A DNA stretch of 64,000 nucleotides, taken from assembly GCA_016124335.1 (NCBI GenBank), contig WGNX01000004.1:80418-144417 (forward strand), given 5' to 3'. How positions within the stretch are numbered: the stretch's first letter is position 1; each line of letters opens with the position of its first letter. Below are positions 45,395 to 54,423 of the stretch, piece after piece. A program made the position numbers and the translations under genes. This DNA is from Alphaproteobacteria bacterium. GTDB lineage: Bacteria; Pseudomonadota; Alphaproteobacteria; CACIAM-22H2. Below the pieces are notes generated by a model that did no database searches, was not told the DNA's origin, and saw only the letters and a program-made list of their open reading frames with translations.

Positions 45395-46015
45395 TCAGTC
45401 AATCATTTCCGCCAGCAGACGGCGCGCGGCCTCCAGATCGTCAGGCGTATTCGTATTGAAAAACGGATCGATCGGTTCCGAGGAAAAGTCGACGACCGCA
45501 CATCGATAACGCGCCGTCCATCGGTCGACCTTGTAGATGCGCTCGTCTACGACTGCCGAACGCAGATCGGCACGAAGCGAGACCGGCCAAAGCCCGAAAA
45601 CCGGATGCACCTGACCGGCGGATCTGGCGCAGGCCATGTCGGCATGTTCGCGTATGACGGCGGCATGCATCCGTTCGACAAGATCGCGCGGGAAGAATGG
45701 TGCATCAGATGCGAAGCTGGCCACCCATGTGGCAGTTGACCCCGGCGTGCCTGCCCACTCAAGTCCGGCAAGGACACCGGCAAGCGGCCCCGCGAAGCCT
45801 TCAACCGTGTCCGCAATGACCGGGAGCCCGAAGGCGGAAAATCGGCTTGAATCGCCGTTTGCGTTCAGCGCAAGCGCCCCCACTTGCCCGCGCGCGCGCT
45901 CGACGATATGCGACAGGATCGGCCGTCCGCCGAGATCGCGAAGGCATTTGTCCCCGCCTCCCATCCGCGTCGACCGCCCACCCGCGAGAACGATGCCTGC
46001 CGTCTCATTGTGCAT
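45395..46015 (-). CDS. mobA: Molybdenum cofactor guanylyltransferase MobA
   Basis: Attaches GMP to molybdopterin to make the guanine-dinucleotide form of Moco used by formate dehydrogenases and similar enzymes. The 206-residue protein has the nucleotide loop GIVLAGGRSTRMGGGDKCL (about 7-25), the metal-site Asp of SFASDAPFFP near residue 105, and FFNTNTPDDLEAARRLL near the C-terminus. ATG 46015 overlaps the end of fdhD by 11 bases, so the two form an operon. It is the natural companion of FdhD in this Moco-related cluster. Confidence 0.93.
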   Translation of the reverse strand: MHNETAGIVLAGGRSTRMGGGDKCLRDLGGRPILSHIVERARGQVGALALNANGDSSRFSAFGLPVIADTVEGFAGPLAGVLAGLEWAGTPGSTATWVASFASDAPFFPRDLVERMHAAVIREHADMACARSAGQVHPVFGLWPVSLRADLRSAVVDERIYKVDRWTARYRCAVVDFSSEPIDPFFNTNTPDDLEAARRLLAEMID

Positions 46016-46883
46016 CGTCGCCACTTTTACGGCGCGTCCGGCGGTCTTCGTCTGCGACCGCGCGCGCATCTGCGTCGAAATCGATCCGATCTTCGCCGGC
46101 AAGGACAATGAACCGCGCGCCCTTGGCACGCCCGATCAGCGTAAGGCCCGCCTTTCGCGCGAGATCGACCCCCCAGGCCGTGAAGCCCGAGCGCGACACG
46201 AGGATCGGAATCCCCATCTGGACGGTCTTGATCACCATCTCGGACGTAAGCCGGCCGGTGGTATAGAAAATCTTGTCCGAGGCACTCAGGCCGTGCCGGT
46301 ACATGTACCCCGCGATCTTGTCGACGGCATTGTGGCGGCCGACATCCTCCATGTAGACGAGCGGGCGGTCGGCCTGGCAGAGCACGCACCCGTGAATGGC
46401 GCCCGCCTCGAGATAAAGCGAAGGCGCCGTATTGATCTTGTGCAGAAGCCGGTAGAGCCACGACGTGCGAAGTCTCGCCGCCCGGTCGAGCGCGACCTTG
46501 TCGAACTTCTCCATCAGGTCGCCGAACGCCGTGCCTTGCGCACATCCCGACGTCAGGGTCTTCTTTCGCAGCTTGTCCTCGAAGTTCGTGGTGCGATCGG
46601 TCCGGACGACGACGACGGAAAGTTCGGTATCGAAGTCGACGCCGATTATCCTTTCGCCTTCGCCGATCATGTTCTGATTCAGCAAATAGCCGACCGCCAG
46701 ATATTCCGGATAGTCGCCGATCGTCATCATCGTGACGATCTCGCGCGAGTTGAGAAAGAGCGTCAGCGGACGCTCGACGACAACCGATGTTTCGATTGCC
46801 GTGCCGTTCTGGTCGACGCCGCGCACGCGCTCGACAAGTCGCGCGTCCTTCGGATTCGGCAACAGCAAGAATTCATCCGCCAT
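46005..46883 (-). CDS. fdhD: Formate dehydrogenase accessory sulfurtransferase FdhD, unusual cysteine pattern
   Basis: Sulphur carrier needed to activate formate dehydrogenase, passing sulphur from IscS to the molybdenum cofactor. The 292-residue protein has VVVERPLTLFLNSREIVTMM, YLEAGAIHGC and EDVGRHNAVDKIAGY, the FdhD signatures. The region equivalent to the CxxC loop of E. coli FdhD reads TSGCAQGT, with only one cysteine (C114). A different CxxC pair, HGCVLCQ (C166, C169), occurs further on. Such a relocation may mean a changed sulphur route. It is divergent from the polyferredoxin gene and precedes mobA by an 11-base overlap. Confidence 0.9.
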   Translation of the reverse strand: MADEFLLLPNPKDARLVERVRGVDQNGTAIETSVVVERPLTLFLNSREIVTMMTIGDYPEYLAVGYLLNQNMIGEGERIIGVDFDTELSVVVVRTDRTTNFEDKLRKKTLTSGCAQGTAFGDLMEKFDKVALDRAARLRTSWLYRLLHKINTAPSLYLEAGAIHGCVLCQADRPLVYMEDVGRHNAVDKIAGYMYRHGLSASDKIFYTTGRLTSEMVIKTVQMGIPILVSRSGFTAWGVDLARKAGLTLIGRAKGARFIVLAGEDRIDFDADARAVADEDRRTRRKSGDDAQ

Positions 46884-46969
46884 GGGTGCCAGAATGGCCC
46901 CTCGCCTTCAACCGTTCAAGGGGCCCAGAATCGCCTTGATCGCCCCCAACGCCTTTGCAACATAGCCGG

Positions 46970-48769
46970 ATGGAGATCGGCGGAAAGCGCATCCTGGTCT
47001 GCGACTGCACCGGTACGATGCCGCTCGACGGCAAGGCGCTCCGGAAGGCGTGTTCGGCTGCCGTCGGCGCCGACGTCGGCGAGGTCGTCCCGAACACGAT
47101 CCTTTGCCGCGGCCAGATCGGGAATTTCGCGGATGCGCTCAAGACCGGGCAGGAACTCGTCGTCGCCTGCACGCAGGAGGCCCCGTTCTTCGCGGAAACC
47201 CGCGCCGAAACGGGTGTCGACAACGATATCCGGTTCGTCAATATCCGGGAACGCGCCGGCTGGTCGGACGAAGCCGATCGCGCAATGCCGAAGATCGCGG
47301 CGTTGTTGGCCGAGGCGGCGGTCGATATGCAGCCGCCGCCGGTCGTATCGATGCGTTCGCAGGGTGCCGCGCTTGTGTATGGCCGCGACGAACTTGCCTT
47401 GGAAGCGGCGACACGACTTGGCGAACGGCTCGACTGCACCGTCATCCTGAGCAAACCGGCTTCCGTGGCGCCGGCGAGAATTACCGATGCACCGGTGTTC
47501 AAGGGAACGATCGTGCGCGCGGGCGGGCATCTTGGCGCGTTCGAGATCGTCGTCGATGAGTATGCGTCGGCGCTTCCCTCGTCACGCAGCCAACTGGGGT
47601 TCGAGCGGGCGCGCGACGGGGTGGTGGCGAAATTCGATCTCATCCTTGATTTGACCGGTGGTGCACCGATGTTCCGGGCTCACGAAAAGCGCGACGGATA
47701 TTTCCGGCCGGACCCGAAGGATGAGGCGGCAGTCGAGCGGGCGATATTCGAAATCGCCGACCTGGTCGGCGAATTCGAGAAGCCGCGATATGTCGAATTC
47801 GAACCCGCGATTTGCGCGCATGGTCACGAAGCGAACATTGGTTGCACCCGCTGCATCGACGTCTGCCCGACCGATGCGATCGCGTCGATCGGCGATCTCG
47901 TCGAGATCAACGCCTATGCGTGCGCCGGTTGTGGCTCGTGCTCGGCCGTTTGCCCGACGGGTGCCGTATCCTATACGGCTCCGTCAGCTGAAACGGTCTT
48001 CCGGCGTCTGCACGCGCTTCTCGGCGGCTATGTCCGCGCCGGCGGCGAACGGCCGGTCCTTCTCGTGCACGACTCCAAGCATGGCGAAGCGATGGTCGAC
48101 ATGATCGCCCGTCACGGACGCGGTCTGCCCGCCAACGTGATTCCCTTCGCGGTCAACGAGGTGACGCAGATCGGGCTCGACGTCCTTTTGACGGCGCTTG
48201 CGTCAGGTGCGTCGCAGGTACGTATCGTGGTCGATCCGTCCCGGCGCGACGAACTGGCCGGTCTCGCCGGCCAGATCGGACTTTCGGAAACAATTTCAAC
48301 CGGACTGGGATTCGGCGAAGGGCGCGTTTCGATCGTGGACTCCGGCGACCCGGAGGCGGTTGAAGCTGAACTCTACGGCACGCGGACCCTGGCAGCTCCA
48401 AGGCCTGCCGATTTCCTCCCGCTCGGCGGCAAGCGTGAAATCACGATGCGCGCGATCCGGCAATTGCGCGATGTCGCACCTGCACCGCTCGACGTACTGC
48501 CGCTCGCGGCGGGCTCCCCCTTCGGGACGCTGACGATCGACACGGACGGATGCACGTTGTGCCTTGAATGCGTCGGCGCCTGCCCGACGGACGCGCTGCG
48601 CGCCGTCGCGCAGCCGCCGGAACTTCATTTCGTGCAAGATGCCTGTGTGCAATGTGGCCTTTGCCGAACGACGTGCCCTGAAGGCGTCATCGAGCTTAGG
48701 CCGCAGATCGATTTTACCGGAATCGCGAAAAAACCCGTGATGGTCAAGGCCGGACATTCGGCCGGCTGA
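46970..48769 (+). CDS. Large 4Fe-4S polyferredoxin, probable formate-dehydrogenase-associated electron carrier
   Basis: A 599-residue iron-sulphur protein. An N-terminal domain of unknown type (about 1-280, starting MEIGGKRILVCDCTGTM) is followed by two ferredoxin pairs. These are CTRCIDVCP and CAGCGSCSAVCP near residues 290-330, and CTLCLECVGACP and CVQCGLCRTTCP near 527-575. Up to four [4Fe-4S] clusters are therefore expected. Between the pairs is an alpha/beta domain (about 350-500). Similar proteins are encoded with fdhD and Moco genes in other alphaproteobacteria and are thought to serve molybdoenzymes. It is divergent from fdhD and ahead of moaA; no FDH catalytic gene is in the window. 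Confidence 0.82.
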   Translation: MEIGGKRILVCDCTGTMPLDGKALRKACSAAVGADVGEVVPNTILCRGQIGNFADALKTGQELVVACTQEAPFFAETRAETGVDNDIRFVNIRERAGWSDEADRAMPKIAALLAEAAVDMQPPPVVSMRSQGAALVYGRDELALEAATRLGERLDCTVILSKPASVAPARITDAPVFKGTIVRAGGHLGAFEIVVDEYASALPSSRSQLGFERARDGVVAKFDLILDLTGGAPMFRAHEKRDGYFRPDPKDEAAVERAIFEIADLVGEFEKPRYVEFEPAICAHGHEANIGCTRCIDVCPTDAIASIGDLVEINAYACAGCGSCSAVCPTGAVSYTAPSAETVFRRLHALLGGYVRAGGERPVLLVHDSKHGEAMVDMIARHGRGLPANVIPFAVNEVTQIGLDVLLTALASGASQVRIVVDPSRRDELAGLAGQIGLSETISTGLGFGEGRVSIVDSGDPEAVEAELYGTRTLAAPRPADFLPLGGKREITMRAIRQLRDVAPAPLDVLPLAAGSPFGTLTIDTDGCTLCLECVGACPTDALRAVAQPPELHFVQDACVQCGLCRTTCPEGVIELRPQIDFTGIAKKPVMVKAGHSAG

Positions 48770-48849
48770 CGGCAACGCGACGTCGGAAATCGAGGGAATA
48801 CCGGAATGGCCATCCGAGTTTTGGGGTCGAATTGGCCATCGCCAGTCGC

Positions 48850-48855
48850 TATATT
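48850..48855 (+). promoter_or_regulatory. possible -10 element and TGGCCA repeats before moaA
   Basis: TATATT at 48850-48855 is a good -10 match, 47 bases upstream of the moaA ATG. A TCGAAT seventeen bases further upstream could be a weak -35. The nearby repeats AATGGCCATC (48805-48814) and ATTGGCCATC (48831-48840) each contain TGGCCA and could be a regulatory site. Weak evidence. Confidence 0.35.
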
Positions 48856-48901
48856 CCAAATGTCATAACGCTGGCCTCCGGCCGGCAGCTTGCGGGATCC
48901 G

Positions 48902-49930
48902 ATGGACGGCGCGACAGGGCAGCACGGCAATTCAGATCTGGTCGATCCGTTCGCGCGCGCGATCACATATCTGCGCGTTTCGGTGACGGACAGGTGCGAC
49001 TTCCGCTGCGTCTACTGCATGGCGGAAGACATGACATTCCTTCCCAAAGCGGACATCCTGACCCTTGAGGAACTCGACCGGCTGTGCGGCGCGTTCGTGC
49101 GAATGGGTGTGCGCAAACTCCGGCTGACGGGCGGCGAACCGCTCGTGCGCCGGAATGTGATGAGTCTGGTTCGTTCGCTTGGCGGCCACATCCGCACGGG
49201 CGCGCTCGACGAATTGACCTTGACGACGAACGGATCACAGCTTGCGCGCTATGCCGACGAACTATTCGATGCGGGTGTCCGGCGCATAAACGTGTCCCTC
49301 GATACGCTCGATCCGACGCTATTCACCGCGCTGACGCGCTGGGGGAAACTCGATCAGGTTCTTGCCGGCCTGGATGCGGCGAAAAAGGCGGGCCTTGCGG
49401 TAAAGATCAACGCAGTCGCACTCAAGGGCGCCAATGAAGGCGAACTTGATCGCCTTGTCGCATGGACCGGCGAACAGGGCTTCGACCTTGTGCTGATCGA
49501 AGTCATGCCGATGGGCGACATCGGCGGCGAAGCACGTCTCGACCAATACCTACCGCTTTCGCTTGTCCGGGCACGGCTCGCGGAAAAATGGACGCTGGAC
49601 GAAACCGACTATCGCACCGGTGGACCCGCAAGATACTTCACCGTTCGGGAAACCGGACGCCGGCTCGGCTTCATCACGCCGCTGACGCACAATTTCTGCG
49701 AAAGCTGCAACCGCGTCCGGCTGACCTGCACGGGAACGCTTTACATGTGCCTGGGGCAGGAAGACGCGGCCGATCTTCGTGCGCCCTTGCGGGCCAGCGC
49801 AGACGACGGCCTTCTCGACCAGGCCATCCTTGCCGCGATCGCCCGCAAGCCCAAGGGGCACGATTTCATCATCGACCGCCGCTCGAGCGGGCCGGCGGTC
49901 GGGCGACACATGTCGGTCACGGGCGGCTGA
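48902..49930 (+). CDS. moaA: GTP 3',8-cyclase MoaA
   Basis: Radical-SAM enzyme of the first step of molybdenum cofactor synthesis. The 342-residue protein has the N-terminal cluster motif CDFRCVYC, the [11 protein letters not shown] motif, a C-terminal second cluster motif [11 protein letters not shown] with the third Cys in [10 protein letters not shown], and the essential C-terminal Gly-Gly (HMSVTGG). ATG 48902 is chosen; an in-frame TTG four codons upstream is possible. The partner moaC is not in the window. It precedes nadK by 61 bases. Confidence 0.95.
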   Translation: MDGATGQHGNSDLVDPFARAITYLRVSVTDRCDFRCVYCMAEDMTFLPKADILTLEELDRLCGAFVRMGVRKLRLTGGEPLVRRNVMSLVRSLGGHIRTGALDELTLTTNGSQLARYADELFDAGVRRINVSLDTLDPTLFTALTRWGKLDQVLAGLDAAKKAGLAVKINAVALKGANEGELDRLVAWTGEQGFDLVLIEVMPMGDIGGEARLDQYLPLSLVRARLAEKWTLDETDYRTGGPARYFTVRETGRRLGFITPLTHNFCESCNRVRLTCTGTLYMCLGQEDAADLRAPLRASADDGLLDQAILAAIARKPKGHDFIIDRRSSGPAVGRHMSVTGG

Positions 49931-49991
49931 AAAAGCCGCATTCGACTTGGAACTGGCTCCGCGCCGCAGGCTGTCGTAAGACATCTTCGGG

Positions 49992-50765
49992 ATGCCCGAT
50001 TCTCACCCCAAACTGGCTTTCGTCGGCGCGCCGACGCCGCAGGCGCGGGCCGCTTTGACCACGCTGCGCCGCCGCTATTCGCACGTGCCGATCGAGCGGG
50101 CGGACATTGTCGTCGCCCTTGGTGGCGATGGGTTCATGTTGCAAACGCTCCATGCGGTGATCGACCGCGGAACACCCGTTTTCGGCATGCATCGTGGCTC
50201 GATCGGTTTCCTCATGAACGACTTTGCGGCAAACGGGCTGCATGCACGCCTACGGACCGCGCAGCGCGTCATGCTCCACCCGCTGCGCATGACCGCATGG
50301 CGCCGGAGCGGAAGAAAATCGGCGGCCGTTGCGATCAACGAAGTAAGCCTGCTCCGCCAGCTGCGTCAGGCCGCTAAAATCCGGATCGAAATTGACGGCA
50401 TCGTCCGCATGGAAGAGCTGATCGCCGACGGCATTCTCCTATCAACGCCAGCCGGATCAACTGCATATAATCTTTCGGCCCATGGACCGATCGTGCCCAT
50501 GGGAGCGGAGTTGCTGGCGCTGACGCCGATCACCGCGTTCCGGCCGCGCCGCTGGCGCGGCGCGCTTCTGCCTTCAGTCGCGAAAGTCGCATTCGAAATC
50601 CTCGAGCCCGAAAAGCGGCCCGTCAGCGCTACGGCCGATCACACCGAGATTCGTGATGTGGTTCGCGTCGAGGTCGCCGAAGACCGGACAAAGCGGCTGA
50701 CGCTTCTGTTCGACCCCGAGCACAATTTCGAAGAGCGCGTTCTCAACGAACAGTTCGCGCCCTGA
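49992..50765 (+). CDS. nadK: NAD kinase
   Basis: Phosphorylates NAD to NADP. The 257-residue protein has the GGDG loop in [14 protein letters not shown] (44-47), GFLMNDF, the NE motif in INEVSLLRQ and the [13 protein letters not shown] motif. It is short at the N-terminus but within the bacterial range. It converges with ppk2 (9-base gap). The pairing with a polyphosphate kinase type 2 gene is notable because some NAD kinases can use polyphosphate, but nothing here shows that. Confidence 0.93.
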   Translation: MPDSHPKLAFVGAPTPQARAALTTLRRRYSHVPIERADIVVALGGDGFMLQTLHAVIDRGTPVFGMHRGSIGFLMNDFAANGLHARLRTAQRVMLHPLRMTAWRRSGRKSAAVAINEVSLLRQLRQAAKIRIEIDGIVRMEELIADGILLSTPAGSTAYNLSAHGPIVPMGAELLALTPITAFRPRRWRGALLPSVAKVAFEILEPEKRPVSATADHTEIRDVVRVEVAEDRTKRLTLLFDPEHNFEERVLNEQFAP

Positions 50766-50774
50766 AAGACCGTA

Positions 50775-51560
50775 TCAGTCGAGACGATGTATTATCGCCA
50801 GCGCGGCCTTTCGCAGCTTGTGGTCGATCGCCGGCGGCCGGACATCGACGCCCCTTCCAAGGGCATCGAGCACCATTTTGAGCGAATCGACGCGCGCGCG
50901 CCATTTACTGTCGGCGTGGATGGCATGCCAGCGGGCTCCGCTCCACGACGTTTTGGCGAACATGTCGTCGATCGCGCGCCGGTAATCGTCACCCTTCAGG
51001 TAGGCATCGACATCAGCCTGCGTCAGTTTCCAGCGTTTGGTCGGGTTTCCGAGGCGCTCGGCAAACCGCTCGAGTTGCACTTTCGGGGACACGTGCAGGA
51101 AGATTTTGACGATGGCCACACCGTCGGCCACGAGCATGCGCTCGAATTCGACGATCTCGCGATAGGCGCGCATCCAGTCCGCTTTCGCGCACAGACCGTC
51201 AACCCGCTCGACAAGCACGCGCCCGTACCAGGAGCGATCGAATATCGCCAAAGCACCGCGTTCCGGCAGACGCTCCCAGAAACGATGCAGATAGTGCCGC
51301 CCCTGTTCGGCCGGTGCCGGCGCACCGATCGGCCACACATGCACGCCCCGCGGATCGAGTTTTTCGGTAATCCGGCGGATCGCGCCGCCCTTTCCGGCGG
51401 CGTCCAATCCTTCGAAAACGATGATCCCCCGACGCTTCTGGTGGAAATAGGCCTGCTGGAGCGACAGCATCGCGATCTGGTGCTTTTCCAGAGCGGCCTC
51501 GTAGGCCGGCTTCCCGGAGAAGCGGCGACCGGCTTTGAGCGCTGAAAGGCGGATCTTCAT
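50775..51560 (-). CDS. ppk2: Polyphosphate kinase 2 (PPK2) family protein
   Basis: A 261-residue PPK2-type phosphotransferase that moves phosphate between polyphosphate and nucleotides. Walker A GLDAAGKGGAIRRI (about 60-73) and the DRSWYGRVLVER lid motif are clear, with RKAALAIIHRLD at the C-terminus. Class I, II or III cannot be decided by eye. ATG 51560 overlaps the preceding dppF stop by four bases, so it is the last gene of the dipeptide transporter operon. It could supply GTP, ATP or other nucleotides from polyphosphate. Confidence 0.9.
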   Translation of the reverse strand: MKIRLSALKAGRRFSGKPAYEAALEKHQIAMLSLQQAYFHQKRRGIIVFEGLDAAGKGGAIRRITEKLDPRGVHVWPIGAPAPAEQGRHYLHRFWERLPERGALAIFDRSWYGRVLVERVDGLCAKADWMRAYREIVEFERMLVADGVAIVKIFLHVSPKVQLERFAERLGNPTKRWKLTQADVDAYLKGDDYRRAIDDMFAKTSWSGARWHAIHADSKWRARVDSLKMVLDALGRGVDVRPPAIDHKLRKAALAIIHRLD

Positions 51561-52558
51561 TGCGCCTCGTTGAGATGGCAGGCCGATTTGCGACCGGCCG
51601 CGATTTCGCGCAGCGCCGGCGCCTCGATCCGGCATCGCGCCATGACGTGCGGACAACGCGGGTGGAAATGGCAACCCGTCGGCGGATTGAGCGGCGAAGG
51701 AATCTCGCCTTTCACCGGCGCGAAAACGCGCTTTCGCGTATCGAGCCTTGGAATTTCGCCCAACAGCGCGACCGTATAGGGATGGTTCGGCTTGTCGAAC
51801 AGCGCGTCGGCCGGGCCTTCCTCGACGATCCGGCCCAGATACATGATCACGACGCGGTCCGAAAGATGGCGGACGACACCCAGATCATGGCTGATGAAGA
51901 GATAGGTCAAGTTCAGACGTGAGCGCAGTTCGATGAACAGATTCAGGATCTGCGCCTGAATCGAAACGTCGAGGGCAGCGACCGATTCATCGCACACGAC
52001 GAATTCCGGCTGCACCGCGAGTGCACGCGCGATCCCGATGCGTTGACGTTGGCCACCCGAGAATTGGTGCGGATAGCGCCTTTTGAAACCCGGATCGAGA
52101 CCGACCTGCCGCATTGTCTCGTCGACATAGGCCTCCGCTCCCGCCTTGTCGACAAGACCGTGGTAGAGCGGCGCCTCGCCGACAATGTCCGCAACGCGCA
52201 TGCGTGGGTTCAGCGACGCGTACGGATCCTGGAAGATCATCTGGATGGCAAGCGCCGCCCGCGCGCGCTCCGACGCACTCCGTTCGGCCTGCGTCTTCCC
52301 GCGATAGCGTACTTCTCCCTCGCTCTGCGGCAAAATGCCCGCAACGATGCGGCCAAGCGTCGATTTTCCGCAGCCGCTCTCGCCCACCAGTCCGACCACT
52401 TCGCCCTGCCGGACGGCGAGATCGACACCATCGACGGCACGCACGATCTCTTCGCGGACATTGACCCCCAGTTTGGCGGCAAACCTCGCCGCCGCATCCA
52501 GATGCTTGACGAAGCGCTTCGACACGCCGCGCAGTTCGATGATCGGTGTCCCGCTCAT
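51557..52558 (-). CDS. dppF: Dipeptide/oligopeptide ABC transporter ATPase (DppF/OppF)
   Basis: ATPase subunit of a peptide importer. The 333-residue protein has Walker A GESGCGKST, Q-loop FQDPYASLNPRMRV, signature FSGGQRQRIGIARAL and Walker B FVVCDESVAALD. The C-terminal peptide-transporter extension includes CHFHPRCPHVMARC. Overlaps the preceding dppD and following ppk2 by four bases each. Order in the operon is MlrC peptidase, two binding proteins, dppB, dppC, dppD, dppF, ppk2. Confidence 0.93.
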   Translation of the reverse strand: MSGTPIIELRGVSKRFVKHLDAAARFAAKLGVNVREEIVRAVDGVDLAVRQGEVVGLVGESGCGKSTLGRIVAGILPQSEGEVRYRGKTQAERSASERARAALAIQMIFQDPYASLNPRMRVADIVGEAPLYHGLVDKAGAEAYVDETMRQVGLDPGFKRRYPHQFSGGQRQRIGIARALAVQPEFVVCDESVAALDVSIQAQILNLFIELRSRLNLTYLFISHDLGVVRHLSDRVVIMYLGRIVEEGPADALFDKPNHPYTVALLGEIPRLDTRKRVFAPVKGEIPSPLNPPTGCHFHPRCPHVMARCRIEAPALREIAAGRKSACHLNEAQ

Positions 52559-53526
52559 GCGACCTCCGTGAGCGGATGAATGCAGCGGACCTGCCGCCGT
52601 GCTCCGACCGGTTCGGGCGCCGCGGCGGCGCATGCATCGTCGGCCCGGGCGCAGCGCTGCCGGAAAGCGCAGCCCGACGGGAGATTCAAGAGCGACGGCA
52701 TGACGCCGGGAATCTGAACGAGCGGCGTGCCCTTTGCATTCCGGCTGGGGACCGAACCGATCAACCCAGCCGTATAGGGATGTGCCGGCCGGTCGAGAAC
52801 CTCGTCGACACTGCCCCGTTCGACAATACGGCCGGCATACATCACGCATATCTCGTCGGCGAGGCTCGCCACGACCGACAAGTCGTGCGTGATCCAGATG
52901 AGCGCGGTCTTCGTCTCGCGCGCCAATTTCTGGATTTCGTACAGGATCTGGCCCTGGATCGTCACGTCAAGCGCCGTCGTCGGTTCGTCGGCCACGATCA
53001 GGTCCGGCTTGTTCAGCAACGCAATCGCGATCGCGACGCGCTGGCGCATTCCGCCGGAGAATTGATGTGGATAGGCATCCAGGCGTTCTTCCGGGCTTGG
53101 AATGCCGACCTGCCCAAGCGCATCGCGTGCCCGGTTGCGCGCCGTCAACCGGTCGATGTCGGCATGCGCCCGAATCGCTTCGACCATCTGCGTTTCGACC
53201 TTCAGGACCGGATTTAACGTCATCATCGGATCCTGAAAAATCATCGCGATCCGGTTGCCGCGAATTTCGCGGATGCGGTCCTCGGATAACCCGACGATGT
53301 CTTGCCCGTTGAACAGAATACGGCCACCTACGATCCGTCCGGGCGGATCGACAAGGCCCATGATCGAAAAGCCGGTCACGGTCTTTCCGGAACCGGATTC
53401 GCCGACAAGACCGAGAATCTTCCCGCGGGCGACGGAAAACGAGACGTCGTCGACAGCCTTCACGATGCCCGCCTTCGTGAAGAAGTGGGTCTGCAGGCTT
53501 TCGACGCGAAGCGTCGCTTCCGTCAT
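52555..53526 (-). CDS. dppD: Dipeptide/oligopeptide ABC transporter ATPase (DppD/OppD)
   Basis: ATPase subunit of a peptide importer. The 323-residue protein has Walker A GESGSGKT, Q-loop FQDPMMTLNPVL, signature FSGGMRQRVAIAIAL and Walker B LIVADEPTTALD. It carries the same C-terminal peptide-transporter motif with cysteines (CAFRQRC). It overlaps dppC and dppF by four bases at each end, so translation of the ABC genes is tightly coupled. Confidence 0.93.
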   Translation of the reverse strand: MTEATLRVESLQTHFFTKAGIVKAVDDVSFSVARGKILGLVGESGSGKTVTGFSIMGLVDPPGRIVGGRILFNGQDIVGLSEDRIREIRGNRIAMIFQDPMMTLNPVLKVETQMVEAIRAHADIDRLTARNRARDALGQVGIPSPEERLDAYPHQFSGGMRQRVAIAIALLNKPDLIVADEPTTALDVTIQGQILYEIQKLARETKTALIWITHDLSVVASLADEICVMYAGRIVERGSVDEVLDRPAHPYTAGLIGSVPSRNAKGTPLVQIPGVMPSLLNLPSGCAFRQRCARADDACAAAAPEPVGARRQVRCIHPLTEVA

Positions 53527-54422
53527 TTCTGGAGCCGCGGATTCAGAACGTCGCGCAGATGGTCGCCGACGAGATTGATCGAAACGATGGTGACGAGCAG
53601 CGCGAAGCCCGGGAAGAAGCTGATCCAATAGACGCCGGACAGGATGAATTGGAAGCCATTGGCGATCAGCAGGCCCAGCGACGGTTCCGTGATCGGAAGG
53701 CCGACGCCGAGAAACGAGAGCGTGGCCTCCAGCGCGATCGCATTGGCGATCTGGATCGTCGCCACGACGATCAGCGGCGGAAGGCAGTTGGGCAGGATAT
53801 GACGGAACAGGATCCGGCTTTTTGGCAGCGCCAGGCAGTGGGCCGCTTCGACATATTCCTTGCGGCGTTCGACGAGCGCGGATGCGCGCACCGTACGCGC
53901 ATAGTAGGCGTACTGGATGATCACCAGCGCCAGCACGATCTTGCCGGTCCCCTGCCCCAGAACGGCCAGCAGGACCAGCGCGATCAAGATCGCCGGAAAC
54001 GCGAGCTTGATATCCACCATGCGCATCAGGATCATGTCGACCCGACCGCCATAATAGGCAGCCACCAGCCCGACGGTCGTGCCGACGAACGCGGCCAGAA
54101 CCCCGGACGTGACCGCAACCATGAACGACGTTCGTAGACCGTAAAGGATCGCGGAAATCATGTCGCGCCCCTGCCCGTCGGAACCGAGCCAGAAGACAAA
54201 GTCGGCCGAGCTCGGCGTACCCGGCGGCAGCTTTCCGTCCATGATGTCGAGCTGGCGCAGGTCGTAGGGGTTCTGCGGACTCAGCAGCGGGCACAGAATT
54301 GCCGCGATAAAAATAATCGCGAAAACGCACAGAGCCGTGACCGCCATCCGGCTTTCGCAGAAATCGTCCACGAAGCGCCGGAACGGTGTCTCCACGGCAG
54401 GGATCGCGGACGCGCCTGCCAT
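53523..54422 (-). CDS. dppC: Peptide ABC transporter permease (DppC/OppC)
   Basis: Inner-membrane permease of a peptide importer. The 299-residue protein has the N-terminal OppC-type segment FRRFVDDFCESRMAVTALCVFAIIFIAAILCP, the periplasmic DGQGRDMISAI motif (LGSDGQGRD) and the permease EAA loop region EAAHCLALPKSRILFRHILPNC. ATG 54422 is one base from the dppB stop. It overlaps the dppD start by four bases. Confidence 0.92.
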   Translation of the reverse strand: MAGASAIPAVETPFRRFVDDFCESRMAVTALCVFAIIFIAAILCPLLSPQNPYDLRQLDIMDGKLPPGTPSSADFVFWLGSDGQGRDMISAILYGLRTSFMVAVTSGVLAAFVGTTVGLVAAYYGGRVDMILMRMVDIKLAFPAILIALVLLAVLGQGTGKIVLALVIIQYAYYARTVRASALVERRKEYVEAAHCLALPKSRILFRHILPNCLPPLIVVATIQIANAIALEATLSFLGVGLPITEPSLGLLIANGFQFILSGVYWISFFPGFALLVTIVSINLVGDHLRDVLNPRLQK

Positions 54423-54423
54423 T

